A stretch of 64,000 bases of DNA from Synechococcus sp. CB0101 (GCF_000179235.2 NZ_CP039373.1:1023860-1087859); one strand, 5' to 3'. Positions 27,082 to 36,338 are shown, numbered from the stretch's first letter. The notes: generated by a model not told the origin, from the letters alone. Program-made: numbers and translations.

Positions 27082-27104
27082 GCCCCTCAAGGTGGGGCTT
27101 TTGC
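27082..27104 (+). terminator. Rho-independent terminator after the RTX-like gene
   Basis: GCCCC (27082-27086) pairs with GGGGC (27094-27098) across a seven-base loop and is followed by TTTTG, 57 bases after the stop codon. Confidence 0.75.
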
Positions 27105-27163
27105 ATGCAGGGTCAAGATCAGATCACAACCCCGCTGAACTGATCATCTGTCCAGGAGACAGA

Positions 27164-27676
27164 TCAATCAAAAAACATCAAACTCACCACCTTCCCCATA
27201 TCCTCCGCCGTGCGGCAGCTCGCCAACAGCGTTTCGCTGTCGTGGAAGGCGAAGCAGATCAATTGATCGCAGCGGCGAATGATCTCCTGGTTGCAGAGGC
27301 TGCTGGCCATCGGCAGGGGCAGCTCATCGTTTTCAGGCTTTTCCACCAGATGCAGCACCTGCTCCAGCTGCTCGCGAGATTCGCGGGGCTGGCGATCCAG
27401 GCTCTGGGGGAGCAACACCGTGAGCCGCGAGGCATCGATCTCGAGCACGCTGCGGATCACGGCCGAATTCACCCCCTGGGCACCAGAGGTGATCAGGCTG
27501 TGGCCCTCCTGGGCCAGGGAGCGCGACACCAGCTCCACCAAGTGGACTGACACCACGGGAACATGGCGGCTTCCCAGGATCGCAATCCGCCGCTTGCTGC
27601 GGTCCTGGAGCATGGCCAGCTCCTGGGCCAGGGTGTCGATCCGGTCGAGGGCCGGTAGATCAAGAGACCGGGTCAA
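27164..27676 (-). CDS. DprA/SLOG-like protein (DNA recombination-mediator protein A type)
   Basis: Protein of 170 aa with a Rossmann/SLOG-type nucleotide-binding core: KRRIAILGSRHVPVVSVHLV, then GHSLITSGAQGVNSAVIRSVLE, matching the LOG/DprA pattern (G-S-R/G motif and xSGxxxGVD-like loop). The C-terminus includes EIIRRCDQLICFAFHDSETL. DprA loads RecA on transforming DNA, but this short form lacks DprA's flanking SAM and winged-helix domains. In cyanobacteria short proteins of this kind are often labelled DNA recombination-mediator protein A without direct evidence (recalled, not searched). Confidence 0.7.
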   Translation of the reverse strand: MTRSLDLPALDRIDTLAQELAMLQDRSKRRIAILGSRHVPVVSVHLVELVSRSLAQEGHSLITSGAQGVNSAVIRSVLEIDASRLTVLLPQSLDRQPRESREQLEQVLHLVEKPENDELPLPMASSLCNQEIIRRCDQLICFAFHDSETLLASCRTAEDMGKVVSLMFFD

Positions 27677-27713
27677 CGCATAACACCTGCTGACGCCTCG
27701 AAACTAGCAGTGT

Positions 27714-28832
27714 TCACGCGGGAATCGGCAGTCGCAGACGCTTCAGCAGCGGCTCAAAATCACAGTGCTCTTCCACCAACCGGAAGGCGTAGGTGGCCTT
27801 CACCGATTCGTGCAGGCGCACATGACCGAAGGCGCTTTCGATCACCTCCACGGTGGTGAGGGTGTCGTGCTCCACCTTCAGCAGCGGCACTTCCAGCTCT
27901 TCAGCCCGGGAGATCAACTGGGGCAACGGTTCGCCTGCACCCGTGAGGATCAGGCACTGGGTGGAAGCCTCCAGAGCGGCCAGTTGAATATCGGTGCGAT
28001 CAGCACCGGTCACCACCGCCATGTTGCGCCGGCGGCGGAAGAACTCCATGGCGGAGTTCACGTTCATGGCGCCGATGGAGAGGGTTTCCACCAGCAGATC
28101 CAAGCGATCGCGGCAGCAGAGCACGTCCGCATCCAGGCGGCGGCTGAGCTCTTCCACCGTCACGCTGCGCAGCAGCGGCGATCTCGGCATCACCCCCAAC
28201 ACTGGAATGCCGAGCCGCTCTAGGGCCGGAGCCACCTCCGCGCGCACGGAAGCCACCTGCTCCGGCGGCAGACCATTCAGCACCACCCCGCAGAGGAGAT
28301 CACCCAACTGATCGCGAGCTTCCAGCAAAGGCTCAGCGCTATGGCAACCGCTCCAGCTGTGCACCAGCACCACCGGCGCCTGAAGCCCCCGGGCCACCTG
28401 CACCAGATCCAGGCCGTAGAGCCATCCATCGTTGAGGCCGCCGGCGCCCTCCAGCAGGGTCACTCCCTCCCCACCAGCGCCGACTTGCTCCTGCAGGGCC
28501 GTGAATCCGGCACCCGCATCCAGGTTCCCGGCCAGCAAGCGCTCGCGCGCGGCATCAGCGCTTTGCAGATGCACCGAAGGCACCAGTTCGGCTTCGCTCA
28601 GGCCCAGGATCTGGCCCACAAAGCGCACGTCGTCGTCGATCAGCGGGCCATCGCCACCGGCCCCGAGCTCAGCACTGTCGGCGAGCGGCTTACCGATCCG
28701 CACCGAAAGACCTCGCTGCAGCCACTGGCGTGCCAAACCCAGCACCACCGCTGATTTGCCACTGAACGGCTCACAGGAACCGATCAGCAGGGCCGACGAA
28801 CGGGCGTGGGAGGACGCGCTGTCGTGACCCAT
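27714..28832 (-). CDS. DRTGG-domain, BioD-like P-loop protein (phosphotransacetylase N-terminal type)
   Basis: Protein of 372 aa. The N-terminal AAA_26/BioD-like ATPase part starts ALLIGSCEPFSGKSAVVLGL, where EPFSGKS is the P-loop, and includes VTLLEGAGGLNDGWLYGLDL. From about residue 215 comes a DRTGG domain: VTVEELSRRLDADVLC, GAMNVNSAMEFFRRRRNMAVVTGADRTDIQ. This is the regulatory N-terminal half found in long phosphotransacetylases, here without the PTA catalytic domain. Its role is unknown; it is often annotated as a phosphotransacetylase-family or cobyrinate-synthase-like protein. It stands between the DprA-like and EbsA-like genes on the same strand. Confidence 0.78.
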   Translation of the reverse strand: MGHDSASSHARSSALLIGSCEPFSGKSAVVLGLARQWLQRGLSVRIGKPLADSAELGAGGDGPLIDDDVRFVGQILGLSEAELVPSVHLQSADAARERLLAGNLDAGAGFTALQEQVGAGGEGVTLLEGAGGLNDGWLYGLDLVQVARGLQAPVVLVHSWSGCHSAEPLLEARDQLGDLLCGVVLNGLPPEQVASVRAEVAPALERLGIPVLGVMPRSPLLRSVTVEELSRRLDADVLCCRDRLDLLVETLSIGAMNVNSAMEFFRRRRNMAVVTGADRTDIQLAALEASTQCLILTGAGEPLPQLISRAEELEVPLLKVEHDTLTTVEVIESAFGHVRLHESVKATYAFRLVEEHCDFEPLLKRLRLPIPA

Positions 28833-28856
28833 GAGGCGAAAGCTGGTGCGGCGAAT

Positions 28857-29240
28857 CTAGGCCTGCAAAGCCTGGGAATCGAGCCCAAGAATCAACCACT
28901 GCCAGAACGGCTCCGGGAAATCCGCAGGCTGGCCCGACGCCCCGCCCGCTGCCTGCCAGGCCATCAACCACTGCAGCAAGCGATGGGTGGGCAGCTCAAA
29001 GCTGTAGGTCGCCGGCTGCTCAAGGCCCTGGCCCTGCACCGAAAGCTGCACCTGAGCGGCCTCCAGCGGTGCCACGCCCGGCTGCCACTGCAGCTCAAAC
29101 GGCCGCTGGCCTTCCGGCCGCAGCGGGCGCTGACCGTGGAGATGGCCGCGCGCCAGCAGCTGCAGACCGGCTTCGAGAGCGGAGGGTTCCGTTGCCCCCT
29201 GGCAATAGGGGGCGAACAGGGCCACCAGCGCCGCCGACAT
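28857..29240 (-). CDS. ebsA: EbsA-like protein (type IV pilus biogenesis/biofilm family)
   Basis: Protein of 127 aa from the ATG at 29240 (a longer start at 29285 is possible). The pattern LFAPYCQGA near the start, GHLHGQRPLRPEGQRPFELQW in the middle, YSFELPTHRLLQWLM and terminal DFPEPFWQWLILG matches my recollection of cyanobacterial EbsA, a small protein needed for type IV pilus assembly and biofilm suppression in Synechococcus elongatus. No cysteine motif or membrane helix is visible. It lies just upstream of the DRTGG gene and is divergent from an SDR gene with about 57 bases between. Identification is from memory of the family. Confidence 0.55.
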   Translation of the reverse strand: MSAALVALFAPYCQGATEPSALEAGLQLLARGHLHGQRPLRPEGQRPFELQWQPGVAPLEAAQVQLSVQGQGLEQPATYSFELPTHRLLQWLMAWQAAGGASGQPADFPEPFWQWLILGLDSQALQA

Positions 29241-29297
29241 CCGCTCCACTCCAACTGCTTTGAGGATGCCGCAAGCTGACGCCAACGCCCATTGCCG

Positions 29298-30029
29298 ATG
29301 TCAGCCCAGCCTTTTGCCGGACGCACCGTGGCCGTGACCGGTGCCAGCGGCAGCCTCGGCAGCGCCCTGCTGCTGGCACTGCACCAGCAGGGGGCTGCAC
29401 TGGTGGCCCTCACCAGCAGCGATCAACCGCTGACACTCACCAGCGCCGATGGCCAGGCGCTACCGCTCGAACAGGTGCCCTGGCGCTGCGGAGACGAGCA
29501 GGCCCTCAAGCCTGTGCTGGAGCGTTGTGATGTGCTCGTGATCAACCATGGCTTCAACAGCCATGGCAACCGCAGCGCTGACGCCGTCTGGCGTTCGCTG
29601 GAGGTGAATGCCCTGAGCAGTTGGCGGCTGCTGGAGTTGTTTGCCGCCATCGCCAACAGCGATCCGCCTGAGGCCCGGGCTCGAGAGCTCTGGATGAACA
29701 CCTCGGAGGCTGAGATCCAGGCAGCCGTAAGCCCTCTCTACGAGATCAGCAAGCGCCTGCAGGGGCAGCTGCTCAGCCTGCGCAGCCTCGATCTGGCCAG
29801 CCCCCGGCTGCGCCTGCGCCGGCTGGTGCTGGGCCCATTCCGCTCAGCGCTGAACCCGATCGGGCTGATGAGCCCCGCCTTTGTGGCGCGGGAGATTTTG
29901 CGGCAGGTGGGCTGGAACTGGGGGCTGGTGATCGTCACCCCCAATCCCCTCACCTACGTGCTGATGCCTGTAGCCACCATGGGCCGCTGGCTCTACTTCC
30001 GAGCCACCAGCAAGGGCTCAGAGGCTTGA
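29298..30029 (+). CDS. Short-chain dehydrogenase/reductase (SDR) family protein
   Basis: Protein of 243 aa with the SDR cofactor motif TGASGSLGSALL (TGxxxGxG) near the N-terminus, LVINHGFNSHG in place of the usual NNAG, and the S-Y-K triad represented by NTSEAE...PLYEISKR (YxxxK). The substrate is unknown. The C-terminal part is hydrophobic (NPLTYVLMPVATMGRWLYF) and may contact the membrane. The ATG at 29298 is preferred over a TTG six bases upstream. Confidence 0.85.
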   Translation: MSAQPFAGRTVAVTGASGSLGSALLLALHQQGAALVALTSSDQPLTLTSADGQALPLEQVPWRCGDEQALKPVLERCDVLVINHGFNSHGNRSADAVWRSLEVNALSSWRLLELFAAIANSDPPEARARELWMNTSEAEIQAAVSPLYEISKRLQGQLLSLRSLDLASPRLRLRRLVLGPFRSALNPIGLMSPAFVAREILRQVGWNWGLVIVTPNPLTYVLMPVATMGRWLYFRATSKGSEA

Positions 30030-30047
30030 ACCGCGCCGGCGGTCGCC

Positions 30048-30923
30048 TCAGAAATCGCGATCGGTCAGGATCTCGCAGCCGTCGCTGGTGACAGCGATGG
30101 TGTGCTCCCACTGAGCCGACAAGCTGCCGTCCACGGTCACCACCGTCCAGCGGTCTTTCAGGGTGCGGCAGGCCTTGCTGCCGGCATTGAGGATCGGCTC
30201 CACAGCCAGGGTCATCCCAGCCCGCAACTTCATGTTGGGCAGCTCGCGGGTGCGGTAGTTGAACACCGAAGGCTCCTCGTGCAGGTTGCGGCCCACGCCG
30301 TGGCCCGTGTAGTCCTCCACCACGGCAAAACCATGGGCCTCCACGTGGTCTTGCACGGCGCCGGCCAGCTCAAACAAGGTGCTGCCCGCCTTCACGGTGG
30401 CCAGACCCTTCATCAACGATTCCTGGGCGACGCGCGAGAGGGTGCGGGCTTGCTCGGGCACCCCTTCACCCACGCACAGGGTCACGCAGCTATCGCCGTG
30501 ATAGCCGTCGAAATAGGCACCGGTATCGATCTTCACCAGATCGCCGGCCTTGATCAGGCGTTTGTTGCTGGGAATGCCATGCACCACTTCGTTGTTGATC
30601 GAGGCGCAGATGCTGGCGGGGAAACCGTGATACCCCTTGAAGCTGGGCACAGCGCCCATCTCACGGATGCGCTTTTCGGCATGCGCATCGAGATCGCCGG
30701 TGGTCATACCCGGAGCCGCCATCTCGATGACTTCGCGCAACACCGTGGCCACGATGCGGCTGGCCTGGCGCATGGTTTCGATCTCGCGGGCGCTCTTCAC
30801 CTCCACGCCGCGACGACTCTTCTGAATGCGCGGCCCGGTTTGCGTCACCACCGACGGTGCCGGCGCCGCGCCCCCATCAGCGGACTTCTGCGTAGCGGCG
30901 AGCAGTTCGGCGAACAGGTTCAT
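30048..30923 (-). CDS. map: Methionine aminopeptidase
   Basis: Type I methionine aminopeptidase of 291 aa that removes the initiator Met from nascent proteins. Five metal ligands of the pita-bread fold are visible in context: [14 protein letters not shown] (two Asp), [17 protein letters not shown] (His), LAVEPILN (Glu) and [11 protein letters not shown] (Glu). [19 protein letters not shown] is the typical substrate-pocket region. An N-terminal extension of about 45 residues precedes the catalytic domain. The ATG at 30923 is preferred to an upstream start at 30989 that would overlap the divergent gene. Confidence 0.95.
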   Translation of the reverse strand: MNLFAELLAATQKSADGGAAPAPSVVTQTGPRIQKSRRGVEVKSAREIETMRQASRIVATVLREVIEMAAPGMTTGDLDAHAEKRIREMGAVPSFKGYHGFPASICASINNEVVHGIPSNKRLIKAGDLVKIDTGAYFDGYHGDSCVTLCVGEGVPEQARTLSRVAQESLMKGLATVKAGSTLFELAGAVQDHVEAHGFAVVEDYTGHGVGRNLHEEPSVFNYRTRELPNMKLRAGMTLAVEPILNAGSKACRTLKDRWTVVTVDGSLSAQWEHTIAVTSDGCEILTDRDF

Positions 30924-30987
30924 CTCGGCGTTACGGGCCCTTCCATTCAAGTTAGAACCTGGAACCTCAGCTCGGCCGATCCCCGCC

Positions 30988-31293
30988 ATGAGCCCGCCGT
31001 TGGTTCAACTGCGCCGCTGGCATGCCGCGCTGGCCCCTGTGGTGCTGGCCCCCTTACTGCTCACCGTGCTCAGCGGCATGGCCTATCGGCTGCTCAAAGA
31101 CTGGGCAGGCCTCGGCCGAGACCAGGTGCACTGGCTGATGGTGCTGCACGAAGGCGAATGGCTCGGGCATTGGGCGGAACCGATCTATGTGCTGCTCAAT
31201 GGCCTTGGGCTGCTGTGGATGCTGGGCAGCGGTGGCTGGATGCTGGTGCGACGCTGGGCCCCTCAGAGGCCGGCAGGACCCCCTGCACCCTGA
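30988..31293 (+). CDS. Small PepSY-associated-TM-type membrane protein
   Basis: Protein of 101 aa with two or three hydrophobic helices ([44 protein letters not shown]) and a histidine in each half ([21 protein letters not shown]), a pattern seen in PepSY-associated TM proteins and small cytochrome-b-like proteins. Heme binding is possible but unproven. It lies between map (divergent) and rplS. Confidence 0.7.
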   Translation: MSPPLVQLRRWHAALAPVVLAPLLLTVLSGMAYRLLKDWAGLGRDQVHWLMVLHEGEWLGHWAEPIYVLLNGLGLLWMLGSGGWMLVRRWAPQRPAGPPAP

Positions 31294-31335
31294 GCCAGTA
31301 CACTGGTTGTTTGGCCAGGCGTTTTTCGGAGCTGG

Positions 31336-31839
31336 ATGGCAGCGGAATCCAAGGACATGACTGACGACATCAAAGACACCACCAGCGAAACCACCAGCAC
31401 CGAGGCCAACGCCGCTGCTGAGAGCAACGTTGCAGTAGCCGAAAAGCCCGCCGCCAAGGTGAGCGTGGGCAAGCTGAGCGCCAGCGCGTTGATCCGCGCC
31501 TTCGAAGAAGAGCAGATCGCCGCCCAGGCCAAGGATCACCCCGACATCTACGTGGGTGACACCGTGCGCGTGGGTGTGCGCATCACCGAGGGCAACAAAG
31601 AGCGCATCCAGCCCTACGAGGGGGTGGTGATCGCCAAGCGTCACGGTGGCCTCAACGAGACCATCACTGTGCGCCGCATCTTCCAAGGTGTTGGCGTTGA
31701 GCGTGTCTTTCTGATTCACAGCCCTCAAGTGGCTTCCATCAAGGTGGAGCGCCGCGGTAAGGTGCGTCGAGCGAAGCTCTTTTACCTGCGCGACCGAGTG
31801 GGCAAAGCCACCCGCGTCAAGCAGCGCTTCGATCGCTGA
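31336..31839 (+). CDS. rplS: 50S ribosomal protein L19
   Basis: Ribosomal protein L19, 167 aa. The conserved body begins at about residue 45 ([13 protein letters not shown]) and contains [48 protein letters not shown] and the basic C-terminus [19 protein letters not shown]. The N-terminal 40 residues are an acidic Thr/Glu/Ala-rich extension not present in E. coli L19. ATG 31336 has a GGAG ribosome-binding site; an internal ATG at 31357 is the alternative. Confidence 0.96.
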   Translation: MAAESKDMTDDIKDTTSETTSTEANAAAESNVAVAEKPAAKVSVGKLSASALIRAFEEEQIAAQAKDHPDIYVGDTVRVGVRITEGNKERIQPYEGVVIAKRHGGLNETITVRRIFQGVGVERVFLIHSPQVASIKVERRGKVRRAKLFYLRDRVGKATRVKQRFDR

Positions 31840-31937
31840 TCGGCTTCAGCCCTCAGCTCCTGGCCATCCTTTGTTGATCGGCCCGCCGGATGATTCGGTG
31901 CAAACCAGGATCATCCGGCTGAGGGAACATCGGCCCT

Positions 31938-32010
31938 GCGCCGTTAGTTCAGTTGGTAGAACGCAGGTCTCCAAAACCTGATGTCGGGGGTTCAAGTCCT
32001 CCACGGCGCG
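31938..32010 (+). tRNA. trnW: tRNA-Trp (anticodon CCA)
   Basis: Acceptor stem GCGCCGT (31938-31944) pairs with ACGGCGC (32003-32009), discriminator G. The anticodon loop CTCCAAA gives CCA, and GGTTCAAGTCC is the T-loop region. The 3' CCA is not encoded. It lies about 100 bases after rplS. Confidence 0.95.
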
Positions 32011-32047
32011 TTCGGTGTTCCCTCCCTGCAGTTTCTACGTTCCGGAC

Positions 32048-32236
32048 ATGGAGTTGGATCTACAGCCCGGTGATGTCGTCAAGGTTCTCGAATCAGCCGC
32101 TTTGGGCTGGGTTCGTGCCCGGGTGATCCGCGTGAAATCGGGTGGTCGTGTGGTCGTGCAAAGCGATCAAGGTCGTGAATTCACGGCACGCGGCAATCAA
32201 GTGCGTTTGATCGAGCCCGCAGGCTTCCGCCCCTGA
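32048..32236 (+). CDS. Small conserved beta-barrel-like protein, function unknown
   Basis: Protein of 62 aa starting at ATG 32048, 37 bases after tRNA-Trp; the frame is open 33 bases further upstream. The sequence (LQPGDVVKVLESAALGWVRA, VIRVKSGGRVVVQSDQGREF) is a short beta-rich SH3/KOW-like domain, similar to small conserved cyanobacterial proteins of unknown function. It is followed 26 bases later by a strong terminator, consistent with a real transcription unit with tRNA-Trp. Confidence 0.7.
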   Translation: MELDLQPGDVVKVLESAALGWVRARVIRVKSGGRVVVQSDQGREFTARGNQVRLIEPAGFRP

Positions 32237-32262
32237 CGTGCAGCCATCGCTCTGCACTCTTC

Positions 32263-32287
32263 AGCCCGCCAGTTGGCGGGCTTTTTT
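32263..32287 (+). terminator. Rho-independent terminator
   Basis: AGCCCGCC (32263-32270) pairs with GGCGGGCT (32275-32282) around an AGTT loop and runs into a six-T tract. Confidence 0.9.
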
Positions 32288-32449
32288 GATGGCTGGATGC
32301 ATCAGCCAGCCATCGGTTCAGCATCCAGCAACCCAACTCACGTCAGCCAGTTGACGGAGGGCAGGTCGGCAACGGATACTTTTGAGGTCGCCGACGCGAC
32401 ACAGACGCGGGCCAAAATCCCAGTCTGGGAGAGCTCTTAGAGCACTCAT
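32288..32449. other. Intergenic region before tRNA-Asp
   Basis: About 160 bases between the terminator and tRNA-Asp. No coding frame, tRNA or convincing repeat is visible; a small inverted repeat (GTCAGCCAGTTGAC) near 32342 is the only structure seen. It presumably holds the tRNA-Asp/gltX promoter. Confidence 0.5.
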
Positions 32450-32523
32450 GGGACTGTAGTTCAATCGGTTAGAGCACCGCCCTGTCACGGCGGAAGTTGC
32501 GGGTTCGAGCCCCGTCAGTCCCG
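32450..32523 (+). tRNA. trnD: tRNA-Asp (anticodon GTC)
   Basis: Acceptor GGGACTG (32450-32456) pairs with CAGTCCC (32516-32522), discriminator G. D-loop AATCGGTTAGA, anticodon loop CTGTCAC giving GTC, and T-arm GGGTTCGAGCCCC are intact. It lies 26 bases upstream of gltX, so the two are probably co-transcribed. Confidence 0.96.
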
Positions 32524-32549
32524 TTCCATTTCATCTGAGGACAAAGCCA

Positions 32550-33992
32550 GTGGTGGCAACTGGAGCGGCGGTGCGTGTGCGTCTCGCCCCCAGCCCCACC
32601 GGCACGCTCCACATCGGCACGGCCCGCACGGCGGTATTCAACTGGCTGTTCGCCCGCCATCAAGGCGGCCAGTTCCTGCTCCGCATCGAAGACACCGACA
32701 AGGAACGGAGCAAGCCGGAGTACACCGCCAACATCCTCGAAGGCCTGCATTGGCTGGGTCTGAACTGGGATAGCGAGCCGGTGGTGCAGAGCGAGCGCAT
32801 CGCCGAACATCGCGCCGCCATTCAGCAGTTGCTCGACAGCGGCCGCGCCTACCGCTGCTACGCCAGCGAAGCCGAACTCACCGAAATGCGTGAGCAGCAG
32901 GCCGCCGAGAACCGCGCTCCCCGCTACGACAACCGCCACCGCGATCTCAGTCCCGAGCAGGAGCAGGCCTTCATCGCCGAAGGGCGCGAAGCCACGATCC
33001 GCTTCCAGATCGACGACAACGCCGTGATCACCTGGACCGATCTGGTGCGGGGCGAGATGCGCTGGAGCGGCGCCGATCTCGGTGGCGACATGGTGATCGC
33101 CCGCCGGGCGCCCGCCGACCAGATCGGTGATCCCCTCTACAACCTGGTGGTGGTGGTGGACGACGCCGCCATGGCGATCACCCACGTGATCCGCGGCGAA
33201 GACCACATCGCCAACACCGCCAAGCAGCTGCTGCTCTACGAAGCCCTCGGTGCCCCGGCACCGGTGTTTGCCCACACGCCGCTGATCCTCAACAAGGAGG
33301 GCAAAAAGCTCTCCAAGCGCGATGGCGTCACCTCCGTGAGCGACTTCCGCAACCAGGGCTACACAGCCGATGCCCTGGCCAACTACATGACCCTGCTGGG
33401 CTGGTCGCCGCCGGATGGCATGGGCGAACGCTTCAGCCTCGCCGACGCCGCAGGCGTGTTCTCTTTAGATCGGGTGAACAAAGCCGGCGCCCGCTTCGAC
33501 TGGGACAAGCTCAACTGGCTCAACAGCCAGGTGCTGCACGAACGCGGCCCCGAGCAACTGCTCGCCGACCTGCTGCCCCTGTGGAGCGCCCAGGGATGGG
33601 ACAACACCAACGCTGATCCCGCCTGGCTGCAGGAGCTCTCCGCCCTGATCGGACCCTCCCTGGTGACCCTGCAGGACGGCATTGAGCAGGCCCGCCCCTT
33701 CTTCGAGCGGCCCGAGCTGAACGAAGCGGCTCAACAACAGCTGGCCAGCGATGGGGCGCGCCCTGCCCTGGCAGCGCTGCTGGAGCGCCTGCCCCAAGGC
33801 CCGCTCACCGCAGATGCTGCGCAGGCGTTGCTGGGCGAAGCGGTGGCCGCCGCTGGCGTGAAGAAAGGGGTGTTGATGAAAACCCTGCGCGCCGCCCTAC
33901 TCGGAAGCCTGCAGGGCCCCGACCTGATCACCACCTGGTTGCTGCTCCAGCCCAGCGGCGAGGCACGCGGCCGGATCGAGCGGAGTCTCTGA
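32550..33992 (+). CDS. gltX: Glutamyl-tRNA synthetase
   Basis: Class I aminoacyl-tRNA synthetase of 480 aa. In cyanobacteria it charges tRNA-Glu and, being non-discriminating, tRNA-Gln; Glu-tRNA also feeds tetrapyrrole synthesis. HIGH-type motif LHIGT is at residues 20-24 and KMSKS-type KLSKR at about 253-257. [13 protein letters not shown] and [13 protein letters not shown] are diagnostic. GTG start at 32550, with a second GTG one codon later. Its last 96 bases overlap the tail of the convergent antiporter gene. Confidence 0.95.
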   Translation: MVATGAAVRVRLAPSPTGTLHIGTARTAVFNWLFARHQGGQFLLRIEDTDKERSKPEYTANILEGLHWLGLNWDSEPVVQSERIAEHRAAIQQLLDSGRAYRCYASEAELTEMREQQAAENRAPRYDNRHRDLSPEQEQAFIAEGREATIRFQIDDNAVITWTDLVRGEMRWSGADLGGDMVIARRAPADQIGDPLYNLVVVVDDAAMAITHVIRGEDHIANTAKQLLLYEALGAPAPVFAHTPLILNKEGKKLSKRDGVTSVSDFRNQGYTADALANYMTLLGWSPPDGMGERFSLADAAGVFSLDRVNKAGARFDWDKLNWLNSQVLHERGPEQLLADLLPLWSAQGWDNTNADPAWLQELSALIGPSLVTLQDGIEQARPFFERPELNEAAQQQLASDGARPALAALLERLPQGPLTADAAQALLGEAVAAAGVKKGVLMKTLRAALLGSLQGPDLITTWLLLQPSGEARGRIERSL

Positions 33993-35174
33993 GGCCACAA
34001 GGCCCAGCCGCTCGGCTAACCATGGGGATGTGAAACCCGGGAGGGTCACGGTCATCAGGATCGTGAGGAACACGAGGCCCTTCAACGCACCACCTCCGCT
34101 GATGCCAGCGGCATCGAGCTTGAGCGCAAACAGGCTGGCCACCGCCGCGGTGACGATCCCGCGCGGTGCCACCCAGCTGAGCAGCAGCTTGTCGCGCCAG
34201 ATCAGCGAGGGAATGCCCAGCCCAGCCACCTGAAGCACCCCAAAGCGGAACAGCATCAGCGCAGCCACACACCCCACGCCGCCCCATCCCAGTGGGCTCA
34301 GCTCGTTCCACGCAACGTCGGATGCCAGCAGCGGAAACAACACGGTGATCGCCAGCTGCGCCAGCTGAAAAATCAGGTCATCGAGCTGGCTGGCCTGTTG
34401 ATCCAGCCGCAAGCCCACCACCACACCGGCGATCACTGCGGCGGGAAAACCCGCCTCCGGCAGCAAGAACTGGCTGCCAGCCACCAGCAAAAACAGCACC
34501 CCCAGGGAGAGCTGCAGCCGCAGCGCATCGGCATCCTCCGGCAAGCGCTCCAGCAGCAGCACCAGCAGGCCACCGGCCAGGGCCCCCAACAGGGCTCCAC
34601 CGCCGAGGCGCAGCAACAGCAATCCCGCCACTTCCTGCCAACCGGGCAGATCACCGAGGGCCAGCTGCAGGAGCAGCAGCGCCAACACCGCCGCCACCGG
34701 CTCCAGGATCAGCCCCTCCGCCTCGAGCACATGGGCCAGGCTGGGAATCAACCGCATCTGGCGCACCATCGGCGAAATCACGGTGGGGCCCGTGGCGAGA
34801 GCGATGGCCCCGAACACCCAGGCCAGCGGCCAGCTCAAACCGGCGAACGCATGGGCAAGGGCCGCACCGCCCACCAGGCCAAGGCCACCGCGCACGAGCA
34901 CCAGCTGAATCACGGTGCGCTGCAGTTCCCGCCCCGCCAAGCGAAGCTTCAGGCCGCCATCGAACAGCACCAGGCTCACCAGCAGACCCACCAAGGGTTC
35001 CAACCCCTGCCCCAGCGCCTCCGGCTGCACCAGATCGAAGCCGGCTTCCCCCACCAGCAGTCCCAGGGCTAGCAGCAGCACCACCGAGGGCAGGCCGCTG
35101 AAGCGGGCGATCAGCTGAGCGAGGGAGCCGGAGAAGAAGGAGGCGCCCCAGATCAACTCAGTATTCGTCGTCAT
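33897..35174 (-). CDS. CPA1-type cation:proton antiporter
   Basis: Membrane antiporter of 425 aa with about 12 hydrophobic segments, monovalent cation:proton antiporter family. [13 protein letters not shown] is the conserved early segment. The ion-site region reads [15 protein letters not shown] and [17 protein letters not shown], belonging to the TGPTV subgroup rather than the classical TDPV/ND form, so ion specificity (Na+ or K+) is uncertain. C-terminal [19 protein letters not shown] is typical. The final about 30 residues are read from sequence antisense to the gltX 3' end. Its start overlaps the stop of the small gene at 35158 by 17 bases. Confidence 0.87.
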   Translation of the reverse strand: MTTNTELIWGASFFSGSLAQLIARFSGLPSVVLLLALGLLVGEAGFDLVQPEALGQGLEPLVGLLVSLVLFDGGLKLRLAGRELQRTVIQLVLVRGGLGLVGGAALAHAFAGLSWPLAWVFGAIALATGPTVISPMVRQMRLIPSLAHVLEAEGLILEPVAAVLALLLLQLALGDLPGWQEVAGLLLLRLGGGALLGALAGGLLVLLLERLPEDADALRLQLSLGVLFLLVAGSQFLLPEAGFPAAVIAGVVVGLRLDQQASQLDDLIFQLAQLAITVLFPLLASDVAWNELSPLGWGGVGCVAALMLFRFGVLQVAGLGIPSLIWRDKLLLSWVAPRGIVTAAVASLFALKLDAAGISGGGALKGLVFLTILMTVTLPGFTSPWLAERLGLVASETPLDPAACLAAGLEQQPGGDQVGALQASE

Positions 35175-35409
35175 CCAGGGCGCCGTAGATGGGTTCCACC
35201 CTGATGCCCTGCACGGCGCTGGGTCGCACCACCAGATACTCCCCGGGCAGCTCAGTGATCGGCACGTTGATGAAGGCGTCGGCAGGGCCAGCGTTCAGCA
35301 CGGTGCCGTACCACTGCTGAAAGGCATCGAGGCTGGGGAAGTGCACCACCTGGGTGTGCCCACCGGCCAGCATCAGATGAATGGCGTAGCGACTGGGGGT
35401 CCGGGCCAT
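35158..35409 (-). CDS. Small conserved protein, function unknown
   Basis: Protein of 83 aa from ATG 35409, whose start overlaps the stop of the DUF1643 gene (TGATG). The sequence is a mixed alpha/beta small domain (YAIHLMLAGGHTQVVHFPSL, FQQWYGTVLNAG, EYLVVRPSAVQGIRVEPIYG) with a very acidic end LDDDEY. It resembles conserved picocyanobacterial hypotheticals; no function recognised. The frame is open further upstream but there it runs under the DUF1643 gene. Confidence 0.72.
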   Translation of the reverse strand: MARTPSRYAIHLMLAGGHTQVVHFPSLDAFQQWYGTVLNAGPADAFINVPITELPGEYLVVRPSAVQGIRVEPIYGALDDDEY

Positions 35410-35966
35410 CAGCGAGTAGCGAGCCGAAGCACAGCCCCAGGATGCTGCAGCAGCAAGGGTTGTGCAGCAGCTGGGGCATAAAGCGGATGACGGGGCTGCC
35501 CGCTGGCGGTGAGCCCGATCGCCCACAGCGGCAGATCGGCCGGAAGCTTCGCCGCCAGGAGGGCCAGCACCTGCTGATCCCGCTGCCTCCAGACGCCACC
35601 ATTGCCCCAACCCAGCCACAGAGCATCGCCAGCCTGGGGCTGGAGCCGCGCCAGGCCCTGCCTGAGCCAATGATCGTTGTCAGGGCCAATCGGATCGCTG
35701 CAGCGGCGCAGCACCGCGGGGCTGGCCGAACAGCGACCAAACAGATTCACCACCTCCAGGCAGCCAAAGCCCCAGGTCTGGGCAAAACCAGTGAGCCGGC
35801 GGAGAGTGGGATCGTTGCGCTCCGCATCCGCCCGCGAGGGGTTCAAGCCGATGAACAGCAGCCGCGGCCGGGCCGGATCCCAGGCGCGATGAAGCGTCCA
35901 GCGGTAGAGGCCGCAGGGGCTGAACTGCGCCCCAAAGCGGGTGTGTGGCAGAGCGATCGCAGCCAC
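35409..35966 (-). CDS. DUF1643 domain protein
   Basis: Protein of 185 aa, DUF1643 family. Diagnostic are the N-terminal CGLYRWTLHRAWDPARPRLL, LFIGLNPSRADAERNDPTLRR, and FGCLEVVNLFGRCSASPAVL, followed by GDALWLGWGNGG. The biochemical function is unknown in the family; members occur on chromosomes and mobile elements. Translationally coupled to the 83-aa gene below. It is divergent from the MNT/HEPN pair with 33 bases between. Confidence 0.85.
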   Translation of the reverse strand: MAAIALPHTRFGAQFSPCGLYRWTLHRAWDPARPRLLFIGLNPSRADAERNDPTLRRLTGFAQTWGFGCLEVVNLFGRCSASPAVLRRCSDPIGPDNDHWLRQGLARLQPQAGDALWLGWGNGGVWRQRDQQVLALLAAKLPADLPLWAIGLTASGQPRHPLYAPAAAQPLLLQHPGAVLRLATR

Positions 35967-35999
35967 CTGCGTTGAAAAGATTCCATCTAGCCTGATGCC

Positions 36000-36338
36000 A
36001 TGGCCAGCCTTGCCGCCATCCGCGAGCGCCTACGGAGCAGCAGGCTCGACCAGCTGCGCCAACAAGTTGGCGCGATTGTTCCCTATCACCCTGGATCAGA
36101 GGTCTGGCTGTTTGGCTCCTTAGCTCGGGGCGACTGGGATGCCTATTCAGACATCGATTTGCTCGCGGTTGCTCCCTCGAAGGCAGCCGCCGCTGCACTG
36201 GCAGATGCCCTGCAAGGTGCCTGCATTGGTGACGATGTCCTCGCTCTCAGCACCGATCGCTGGCAGCAGCTGAAGAACGGAGACGATCCGTACTGGCGCG
36301 CGATCGGCCAAGAAGCCCTGCAACTCTGCCGGCCATGA
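36000..36338 (+). CDS. MNT-type nucleotidyltransferase antitoxin
   Basis: Minimal nucleotidyltransferase of 112 aa. The active-site signature GSLARGDWDAYSDIDLLAV (GSxxRG...SDxD) is at residues about 39-57 and complete, so catalysis should be retained. In known MNT/HEPN modules the MNT protein neutralises the HEPN RNase by adding AMP to it. Its stop overlaps the start of the HEPN gene by four bases. Starts at ATG 36000. Confidence 0.85.
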   Translation: MASLAAIRERLRSSRLDQLRQQVGAIVPYHPGSEVWLFGSLARGDWDAYSDIDLLAVAPSKAAAAALADALQGACIGDDVLALSTDRWQQLKNGDDPYWRAIGQEALQLCRP

